From NCBI RefSeq assembly GCF_964199755.1, contig NC_133906.1, positions 16,713,378 through 16,777,377 on the forward strand: a DNA stretch of 64,000 bases, given 5' to 3'. This document shows, piece after piece, positions 11,946-22,600 of this stretch (position 1 is the stretch's first letter; the number at the start of each line of letters is the position of its first letter). The position numbers and the translations under genes are program-made. Source of the stretch: Larus michahellis. Its lineage: Eukaryota; Chordata; Aves; Charadriiformes; Laridae. Under the pieces are notes generated by a model that ran no database searches, had not been told where the DNA came from, and was given only the letters and a program-made list of their open reading frames with translations.

Positions 11946-12990
11946 CTGTGACTCTTCCTTGATCTGTTAATAGCAGCTTACGGATGTCTGGCATCAGCTG
12001 CAGCCTGGCAAAGATGGATTCTTACCCTACTAAGTCTGACACCGGTCCCCTCCCCTGTCTGCTCGCCGATAGCTATAAACTATTCAGTATAAACCAGATG
12101 CTGACACTCCCTTAACAGTAAAACAGGTCCGTGAGGCCACATCAGTATTTTTTCTCCTTGCCCACTTGCCCCAAAAGCTGCCCTGTACAATATGAAGCAT
12201 TAAGGCTATCATGTTTTCCCTCCTTGCTCCTTTAATTGAGGAGTGGCTTTAACTTATCTGACTCTTGACTCTCAACAACCTGTTGATTTGAATCATCCAA
12301 ATGGTTTGTATGCTGCTACTCAGAGCTACCTTGCTCAAAATAATAAGAAAAGTACCATGAAACCTGATTTTGCCAAACTCCAACAAACCTACTCTCTGAA
12401 GATTTTTCAACCGTACTTGCTAAAGGAAAATTTGTGAGGGTGGAACTGGCCCGAGCTCCTCCTGGGGGGGTGCACGGTAACGCTGCTGCTAGTCAGCAAC
12501 CCCACCAGCATCTTCCAGAACGGAAAAAAATGAGGCCTCAGCTTCATCCCACACTGCTGTACATGAAATAAAACCCCAGATCCGAACCGCACAACACCAG
12601 CTATGAAACTCCCAATGCAATCCAGCAGCTCTGCCACCACGCTTCTCCCTCTGGAGCAATGAAATATGCTGAAATAACTGTCCCCCCCACTGCGCTCTTT
12701 GTGGGTTTGGGCTGATCGAATGCAGACTGACACCCGGGTCGTCCACAGGCTTCTTTAGAACATAAAGACGCTGCCATGGTGGGCAGGGGTGCGGTACCAG
12801 TGCTGTCAGCTCTGACCCACAGCACCCCAACTTCTTGCCAGGGCTGGGAGCCCAACCAGCACCTGCGCTCGCAGCGTTTGCGTTAATATACATTTAAATG
12901 AACATAACCTACGTTCCCTGCTGCTCTTCCCAGCAAGATGGGAATTTCCTAACTGCCTGAACAGAGCCTGGAAGCACCCAGACGCTGCAA
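11946..12990. other. MYOT-PKD2L2 intergenic spacer
   Basis: About 1 kb between the MYOT poly(A) site and the CpG island of PKD2L2. Short open frames occur on both strands but none resembles a known protein, and I see no clear repeat. It may hold MYOT downstream or PKD2L2 upstream control elements. Confidence 0.6.
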
Positions 12991-13640
12991 TTTATCGTTT
13001 GATTTCCCGCCCCCCGAAGGAACGGCTGCCCACGGGGGAGCGGGAAGCACGGGCTCTACCAGGCCCCGCTGCTGCGGCCCTGCGGGGAGGGCTGGGCAGG
13101 GGGCAGCGGACGGACCCGCTGAACGCCACTAACAGCAACAAAAATAACGATAATAGTAAAAGCTCCGAGGGCAGCAGGGGCAGCCCCGCGACGGTAGCCA
13201 AGGGCAGCCCGTGGCCACTCCGATCCCGCTGCCCAGCCCGACCCCTCCGGCAGGCGGTGAGGGGAACCGTCCTGAGGCGGGGAAATCGTTGGGATTCAAA
13301 CGGGGGAACGCCGGCAGCCGCCCCGGACCGGCCACCATGGAGCCGTCGGCGACGCGGCAGCGGTCCGCGATGGAGCAGAGGCTGAGCGGCCCCGGTGCGT
13401 GAGGCAGCCCCGCTCCCCTCAGCGCCGGTCCCGCTCCCCTCAGCGCCGGCGCCGCCCGGGCCCCCCTCAGCCGGCGTTATGCCGGGTCCCCGCCGAGCCC
13501 CGCGGCGCGGCCGGGCCTCGGCCCGCCGCCCCCGCGGGAGGGTAAAGGGCTACGGGGCTCGGCGGGGACTGAGGGCTCCCTCCTCTGACTCCTCTCTGCC
13601 CCCGCCGCCATTTCCCCGACCAGGTGCCGCCGAACACCGG
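12990..13640. promoter_or_regulatory. CpG island / PKD2L2 promoter region
   Basis: GC content and CpG density rise sharply here compared with the AT-rich flanks, and the stretch covers the first PKD2L2 exon and most of its first intron. I see no convincing TATA box just upstream of the start codon. The transcription start probably lies in roughly 12990-13330, but the exact base cannot be read from sequence alone. Confidence 0.7.
13337..13394 (+). CDS. PKD2L2: PKD2L2 exon 1 (residues 1-20)
   Basis: Start codon in GCCACCATGG context within the CpG island. It encodes a short cytoplasmic N-terminus, [19 protein letters not shown]. The donor is GTGCGT at 13395. A second in-frame ATG at residue 12 is an alternative start. 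Confidence 0.88.
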
Positions 13641-16600
13641 CCCAGCGTCAGCAGAGAACTGGAGCTGAAAACCACCCTGCGGGAGCTGATCATCTACGCC
13701 TTTTTCCTGACAGACCTCTGTATACGTAAGTCATCAGATGACTGAGGTGACTGTCTACAAATAATTAACGTGTAAGCTGTACCTCTTTCAGTATTTACTC
13801 CTTACTCCACCCGTCTTCCACCCAAAAGTGTCACTTCAGTCGGAATTGCTCTGACTGCCTTTTTCTAGCAGCACCACTTCATGACAACGGAAGCGGAGAA
13901 GCAGGGCTAGAAGCTGTTGTCATCCTCTAATTCCAGCCCGTGAGCATCCCCTCTTTCCCCCTTCTTTCCAGTGACGTTCGGCATGGTGAGCACGGAGATG
14001 TACTACCTGAACAGAGTCATGGCCCAGCTCTTCCTGGAGCCGCCCTTCTCCGAGGACAGCCAGAGTGGTTTCAGGAGCATTGAGAGCAGAGGTGATTTCT
14101 GGAGGGTAAGGCTGTCGTTGCAAAGATGTCTTCTTGGACAGCGAATAAGTGAAGAAGCTCCGAAGTGTTAATCCGGAGCAATACCGTCTCACGTTTCTCC
14201 TAAAAACCATGTGCTAGAAGTGCTTCCAGCAGGAGAAAGGCAAAAAACTTCCTAAAATCCATTTGGAGAAATTCTGCGTACAAACAATAACACTGATACT
14301 TCTAAATAATCAGTCGAGGAAAACAGTAGGACAGTTAATTGCTGCATCACATTCTCAATATTAGGCTTGGTCTGAAAAGAGGTTCAATAAAAACAGAAAG
14401 ATTTGGGGTTTACAGTTCTTTTGACTTTCAGGTGTTAAAAAAATATTTATGATTTCCACTAGGGCAAACAGGAAAACATACCATCTCGTTTCACTTGGTT
14501 TGCTGTTACATTACCTCATACTTCAGTGACGGCTGCAAAACGCTGCTCTCTGTTTTCACTACTAGGTGGAGGACTTCCCCAAATTACTGGCATTGCGCAG
14601 CTGACTGCAGAAGACAAAGTTTCTCACCTTACGCTTCCTTAAAAATGGAAATGCCTGGTTATAACAAACCATTTGGAAGAATTGTACTTTTATCATGGTG
14701 TCTGTTATTACTAGTCTATAAAATAGTAAGCCCTTGCTATGCAGTGTGGGCGCTGGCATACTAGAAGTGGTTGTGATACATGCTCAGATGGTGCCAAACC
14801 ATGGGGGCTTGTTTTGTACGCAGAATAATGTTCTCCCCAAGCTCTTTATCAGCATCTAAGAAACACACAGAAAAGGGGGGATTTTTTTCCCCGCCTTCAA
14901 AAATAAATACTTCTTCATTTAGATTCAGATGACTAATACCTAGTCAGAAATATATCCCAAAACAGATCTTCAGAGATTAAGATAACCAACAGATTTTGTT
15001 AAACAACATACAATGTTTGTGTTTAAACATATCTGTTTATAATTCAGCAGAATTTTTCCATGAAATCCCAAACAGACATGTGTTGCAGCCTTACCCTGAA
15101 TAATCCCATTACCTATCTCTGATAGAATTGCATAGGGAATAGAATTGACTCATAACAAAAAGACGTAAATATATCGTATTTATAAGACAGTACATAGGTG
15201 GGAATTGTTTGTGTTCTAGCTTGCACTCTGTAGCTATAAGTAACCTGAGAACCCTATACAGATTTTTATGCTAAAAAGTGGAGTAATAGCAGTATTTCAA
15301 TCTTCTTTTGAAACTTTAACCTCATTTGTATGTATAGTTTGCAGAAGGACCCCTGTTGGATGGACTCTACTGGGACAAAAGGTGTAATAACAACACGATG
15401 TTAACCGTCCAGAACAACAGCAGCCATATTTACTATGAAAATTTGCTGTTAGGAGTAGCCCAGATCCGACAGTTGAAAGTACACAACAACACTTGCTCCA
15501 TCTACCCGTATTTCCATGCTTTTTTAGAAGACTGTTACAGTGAATATCATTACCAAGCTGAAGACAGGTCTGAGTTTGGTCTAAAGAACGACTCCGAGTA
15601 AGTCATTCTACTTCAGCACAGAAACGTTTTTGAAAACATAACCATGTTCTTAATGCCAGTATAGTAATATAAACACTTCTTCAGTTAGTACATGCAATTA
15701 GCTGAGTTTTTCTCTTGTTTACATTGCGATAAACCATGGATTTGTTTTTGTGCCAACATTACAGACGGGAATTTGGCATGGGAAATTTATAGCGGAGAGA
15801 CAGGAAGAACTGGAAACAGTGATCCCAGTTCAGCAAAAGCGCATGTTAATGGGCCTATCGCCACTAACATCTCTGGAGAAATGCTCAATTATGAGGCCTG
15901 AATTTAAATCACATGTTTATAAATTGGAATCATGCTAAAATGCTGTGGAAACAAGAGCCAAAAGGCCTGCTTCACACGCTTCATTTAGCCTTGATTTAAC
16001 GCAATGAAAGAACATGTGAACATGCCACAGTAACAATGAACTACGTAAACCAGAGATACTCCATTTCTCTATAAAGGTTTTAAGGTAATAAACTGTCTAG
16101 CCCATGTTGGGCAAAATCCAGATTCATAAGCAATTGCTGTTTTGTGAATGTACTGAGTAACTAAATAAAAGAAATGGGAATATCTTAAGGCTGTATGTCT
16201 CATGCTTACTTCACGTAAAGAAAAGTGTTATTTAAAGGTCTGGCTTAAATGGCCAGCTGTGGATGCAGAAGAACACAAGAACTAACAAGGACTGTAAAAA
16301 GTTGAAGCTTATTTCAGCCCAGTTTCCATAAACTGATCTGCTTTGTTTTCCCTTTTCTGCTAGATGGAAATACACCTCAGCCTCCTCGTTATCCCCGTGG
16401 TACTGGGGTTCTATGGGCTTGTACAGCAGTGGGGGATATAAATTCACTTTACCTCAATCGAAGCAGAAAAGCCTGGAGAAGTTGGTGTTTCTCAGGCAGA
16501 ACAACTGGCTTACTAGAGGAACCAGAATTGTATTTATCGATTTCTCAACATACAATGCTAACGTAAACCTCTTCTGTATAGTCAGGTGAGTTCTTACATT

Positions 16601-19600
16601 TACTCCACGTGAAATCCAACTTACTGAGGCATAATGCTTCTGTAAGGACACAAGGAAAGGCTGGTCGCCTCAGGCATATGCAGCCACATTTCTCAGGTAG
16701 CAGCTGGCAAGACAGTAATTCATTAAAAATGCAGAAATTCAGTGGAAGGAGCAGACACAGATCCATCCTTTCCATTTTTTTTTTTAATAGTTGGTGTCTG
16801 TTCTGTACAGCTGGTTGCTGCTGTCAGTTGGAATAGATTTCATAGCCTTTTGCAAGGTCAAAGGCTGGATTATTAATCTTCTTGTCAGCTAGTGGAGGGA
16901 AAAGACTCAGGGTGCGGTGAATGTTAGGTCTTCTGAGACACAGTTTCTTTAAAGACTTAACCAAACACCATAGCTTGGGTATCCCAAGAGCTTCTTATTT
17001 TCCCCTCAACCTTCCCTACCATGTAATACTCTTTTAATGGGGAACTTAGTGTAACCCTTACAAGAAGATCTTACGGGTGTAGGAGTTCCAGTAAGGTATT
17101 ATTAATGTAGCAATAATCAATACTAGAAATTTAAGGGCTGAGATGATTTCAAACGACGGTAACTAACACCAGTCCCCAACTTTTTCCAGGTTGGTGGTAG
17201 AGTTCCCTGCCACCGGGGGTGCTCGCACCTCCTCACATACCTACTCTGTGAAGCTCCTCAGATACGTTACATATTATGATTACTTCCTGGCTGCTTGCGA
17301 AATCACCTTTTGTCTCTTTATCATTACATTCATAATCCAGGAAGCTACAAAAATAGTAAAACTGAAAAAGGAATATTTCAGAAGTGCCTGGAACTGTCTG
17401 GATTTGCTGCTGCTCGTGGTGAGCTACCCCTTGACTTTCACCTCTGTGCGTGCCAGCCTAGGCTAGCACTGGATAGACAGCCAACGAGCCAGAACAGCCC
17501 AAATCTGTGTCTGGTTAGAGTCAGTCACCCACTGTTCTACGTTGAAGAGGCCACATGGCCCACCATGGTTCAGCACACTTGAACTCTTTTCTAGCCTTGC
17601 TGTGTCTCCACGTCCTTTCACGCATTATACGCCCTGCTTGTTTTAGCCTTAATCTTTGCAGAGCAGGGAAGCACCAGTGCATAACAGAGCTAACACAATA
17701 AAACTAGAACATACGCAGCGTGTTACATAGCACAAGCCCAGAATTATCACAGTACAATTACAAATTATTTGGCCAATAAAGTCTCATACGTACAGTTTAT
17801 GACAAAACATCTAAAAAGCTCAGGTTCTTCAAATCTAACCAAGGATCTTTTGAAATCAGTACAGTCTTTCCTGTGCAAAGTGGCAAGTCTCAAGAGAGGG
17901 GGGTGTAGCTGGACTTGAGTTTCACTTCTTCTTTCCTTCAGGTATCCATCCTTGCCATTGCCTTCAACATCTACCGCACTGTAGCAGTGTCCCTGCTAAT
18001 GGAAGAGCTGCTGTCTGATCCCCACGCGTATCCAGACTTCTATTTCCTTGCATTCTGGCAAGTCCTTTACAACAACATGATTGCCGTCAATGTCTTCTTT
18101 GCTTGGATAAAGGTATTGATTCTTATTCCCTTTTTTTGTACTCAAGAATCATAGCATTTCTAAGCATAGCATAAATGTTGACGTTCACATTTTCATGAGT
18201 AAATTGCAAAGGTGGGGCTAAAAAGGAGAATTTTTTTTATAAGATTCCAGAAGAGTTTAAAATTACCTCCTTCTCATAAACATGGGTCACACAAATTCCA
18301 AACCCATCTAAAAAAAAATTTTGCATGTGGGCAGCTGTCTCTATTGGAGCAGCTGGGAAATTAGCATGGCCAAACAGCCTCCTCAGACTCAGTCTTTTCC
18401 TGGACCAAATATTATCCAGGTCACAGCCTGACCTACACAGGCATGGCTGTAATAGGTGAAGCTATTCCATAGCTTTTGTGGCCAAAAGCAATGGAAACAG
18501 CAGCTACTGTTTAACTGCAGAGGAAGGCAAAATGTGTCTGAACTTGATTCAGAAGTGGCTTTGTGCCAGGACACCTTTAATTTCATTCTTAGTTGCAAAT
18601 AGATTTGCTGACTCCAGACTGAGTAGCAAACTCCTCCAAGATTAGGGGCTACTTTTGTTCCTAACCAGGTGCTCTGGGGCCAAACCAGTCCTGCGTGTTT
18701 ACATGCCACTGCCCCTCACCTACTAAATCCTGCTGGCTCTGACTGGGATCTGCACCCAGCAGACATCAATGACTTTTTGGTTTGGGTGGTCTCAGCGTTC
18801 CCAGCAGCTGGATGAAACTTCCCAAAGCTTGGCGTGATCCCAGGCTGCTTACAGGCCCTCTTTCCCCTAAGGCATTTGTAAAACACCTAGCACAAAGCAG
18901 CTGTGAAACAGACAGCGGAGGTGCTCACATCTGCCATTACAGTCATACCCCAAGTACCTGAACATAAGCTATCAGGAAAGGTCACGTCCTTTGAAAATAA
19001 ACAGGCTTTTGGCCTTCCTCCACCTCCCAGGCCAAAGCTGCAGGAAGAAGCTGTTTGGGAGAACTGGCTGTTAACCACTTCTCTGGACAGTCTTCCTCAT
19101 TACATCCATTCTGTACCCCAGCTGCACATTCCCCCTGCGTCATCCTCCCCTCAGACTGATTGCTGTTAATTTAGTAGAACAACTGTGTTTATAATTAATG
19201 ATTGTCATTGAACAAGGCTTTTGTTCAGGCCTTGTTTCAGACACAAAGTAAAGGAGAGCTCCTTAACAACGCAGGCCATCAGGGAATCCTCAGATACAGG
19301 CGGGTGGTGTCTCTTGTAATCTCCTTGAACAGGGGTCACAGAATCATAGAATAGCTCTGGTCAGAAGGGACCTTTAAAGGCCATCTGGTCCAACCACCCT
19401 GCAATGAGCAGGGACATCTTCAACTAGATTAGGTTGCTCAGAGCCTCGTCCAACATGACCTTGAACGTTTCCAGGGATGAGGCACCTACAACCTCTTGAT
19501 GGCACATCTGCCCCTCGTCCTATCGCTCTACTCTGTGATAAAGAGTCCCTCCCCATCTTTCCTGTAGGCCCCTTTAGGTACTGAAAGGCTGCAGTAAGGT

Positions 19601-22600
19601 CTCCCTGGAGCCTTCTCTTCTCCAGGCTGAACGACCCCAACTCTCTCAGCCTGTCCTCATAGCAGAGGTTCTCCAGCCCTCTGATCATTTTTGTGGCCTC
19701 CCCTGGACCTGCTGCAACAGCTCCATGTCCTTTCTGTGCTGAGGCCCCAGAGCTAGAGGCAGCACTGTAGGTGGGGGTCTCACAAGAGCAGAGTAGAGGG
19801 ACAGAATCCCCTCCCTTGACCTGGTGGCCACGCTACTTTGACGCAGCCCAGAATGCGGGGGGCTTTCTGGGCTGCAAGCGCACATTGCCAGCTCATGTTG
19901 AGCTTCTCATCCACCAACACCCCCAAGTCCTTCTCAGGGCTGCTCTCAATCCCTTTATCCCCCAGCCTGTATTGATACCATGGGTTGCAGGGTCCTGCAC
20001 TTGACCTTGTTGAACCTCATGAGGTTCACATGGACCCACTTCTCAAGCCTGTCCAGGTCCCTGTGGATGGCATCCCATCCCTCAGGCGTGTCAGCTGCAC
20101 CACTCAGCTTGGTGGTGTCCACAAACTTGCTGAGGGTGCACGCAATCCACTGTCTATGTCATCGATGAAGATATTGAACAGTACTGGTCCCACTATGGAC
20201 GGGGACACCACTTGTCACCGATGTCCATATCTGCGAGAGCTGATTACACATACCAGTACCCAGCAAAGACCTGTCCGCGCACTATCAGCTTTAACACGTA
20301 AGCATATTTGCCCTGCAGAATATCCACCTTCTCCAGAAACACACCCAATCCTAGTTCTCCTTACAGATACATACCATGCAACTCGTTTCTAGGTAAGACT
20401 TAACCCGTAAATTATGATTACAGACAACATTCCAGAAATTCCATTAAGAAGCTGCAATATATTTTGATCCCCCAGTAACAATATGTTCTGTTCTCTTGCA
20501 GATATTTAAATATGTAAGCTTTAACAAAACCATGATGCAGCTGTCCTCCACTTTATCGCGCTGTGACAAAGACATCCTTGGATTTGCCGTCATGTTCTTC
20601 ATCATTTTCTTTGCCTACGCCCAGTTTGGCTATCTGGTCTTTGGGTCGCAAGTTGAAGAGTTTTCCAGTTTCCAAAACTGCATGTATGCTACTTTTTAAC
20701 CTTTTTGATACAAACCCCTCAGTTGGTGCAGGCGCAAACCAGTTTCTGCTAAGCAGAACTTTAAAGTACAGGTCTCCAACATTAAGCTTATTTCATAGAG
20801 CAAAACCAATGTTGTCGTCTATGCAATTTGTTTCCCAAAACCTTCCAAAAATGTTCAAAAGAGACCACAGGTACATTAAACAGTTCAGGGAGGCATGAGA
20901 AAGGGAAGCTCAGGGGTGGTTCACCCAATGGAGCTATTAGTCCCGACAGCTCTCAACACAACTTTGTCACGTGTAACCAGGCCCCTGGGCAATCAGGCAG
21001 GCTTGGCTCATGAGGCTACAACGGAAGGGAAATAATTTAAAGAAACCCCCAAAACCAGGTGATTTATTCAAAATGGAAGTATTTTCTCATACAAGCCATT
21101 TAAAAATTCCTTTGTACTTTCAAATTCTCAGATATATGCTAAACGCCCAATTTACCATTGCAGTATTATCCTGGCTTGCCTTTAGATTTCAGCGACTAAG
21201 GTAACGGTGGATCAGTCTCAATGGTATCAATTGCCTTTTTTTTTTTTTACCAATAATGCTTACAATACATTTCTTCAGGAGAAGTCAGTCAGCCTCCTTG
21301 TGGTGTTTTTTACTTCCAGCTTTACACAGTTTCGTATTGTGCTGGGAGATTTTAATTTTGAAGCCATAGAAGCAGCAAACAGAATCCTTGGGCCTGTTTA
21401 CTTCATCACATTTGTGTTCCTTGTGTTCTTCGTATTGCTGGTAGGTATCATCTTAAAAATGCTTACCCTTTTGCATAAACAGTAGGGAAGAACTGTTGTG
21501 CAGTGCTCTGAAACAGTGTTTTCCGCTCCAAATTAACAGTGGGCTTGCCCTGGCTGCCCCTAGTACACCTGGGCAGAGACACGCTCCAAACTCTTTTGCA
21601 GGAGTTCCCGGCAGGCAAGACATTTCACAGCTCTCCCTTCCTCCAGACAGCCACAAAAGGGCCTTTTGCACCAAAAAACTGAGCACCTTGCACCTTTCAA
21701 TCTAGTGCACCACCCATTTATTGAGGTTTTAATTTCTGAAAGCTTAATTGTATGCTCTTGAAAACTGCATAATGTCAGCCTTGTCAGGTAGGAAGGCTGA
21801 AGAGAGACTTTGATGGGACCGTGTAGGTGGAGGTTTGCTTTATCAGTTAGATTGATGTTTTCATTAGTTACTACAGATTGAAACACCATCTGAAAAAGCT
21901 ACAAGTATATAAAAGGAAATCTTTTACCTCCGAGGAACTAGGCCTTCTAGCCAATACTGCAGATGGGAAATGAGTGATTTGTCTCCCAAAAATATTCTCT
22001 GAGACCACCAAATAATTTAAGTGCATTATATGTACCCAGCAAAGCTCTTCGGTTCGATTAGGTACATGCCCTGGCAGGGAACAGCCCCCAAAACAACAGC
22101 CCCAGCATAATACAAATGCAATTTCCAGAAACAATCATCTAACTGCATCCTTCCTGTGCAGAACATGGTTTTGGCTATTATAAATGACACCTATTCAGAA
22201 GTCAAAGCAGACTTTCAGATGATAACCAGTGAAGAAATACAGATCAGAGACCTCTTTAGACAGGTAAGTACACGCTTCTGTAACTACCTCATTTAATTCA
22301 AGATAAGAGGAGGAATTCTAAGCCGCATCATTAGCAAAGAGCCTTAAACAGCTGGGCCATAGCCATTTAAGAACACACAATATTTAATTTTTCACTTGAA
22401 ACAAACATTTGACAGATACAGAGACATCCTTCCATCAAACCCACGGGAGCTCCTAACGGTAAGAGTAGCATATGAGTTCGGGCGCAAAGAGCCTACCTTT
22501 ACTTCAGCCTTTTAAAAGCAGTATTTAAGACCAGCCTGGTTTGTGATAGATCCTGTCATCAGCTTTCTTCAGAGCTTACTGTTGCTGCTCTTCCAAACTG

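Noticed and set aside
12407-13385. Minus- and plus-strand open frames of up to 134 codons before and over the PKD2L2 start
   Set aside because: GC-rich islands lack stop codons by composition; the translations are Pro/Ala/Arg-rich with no domain, and PKD2L2 exon 1 explains the start site.
15692-15901. Open frame in the PKD2L2 intron after exon 4, considered as an extra exon
   Set aside because: Exon 4 joins in phase directly to the exon at 16364 and that junction matches the family; this frame has no matching protein segment.
19374-20392. Several overlapping open frames on both strands
   Set aside because: They fall almost wholly inside the CR1 fragment; the protein-like text is decayed LINE sequence with no intact domain.
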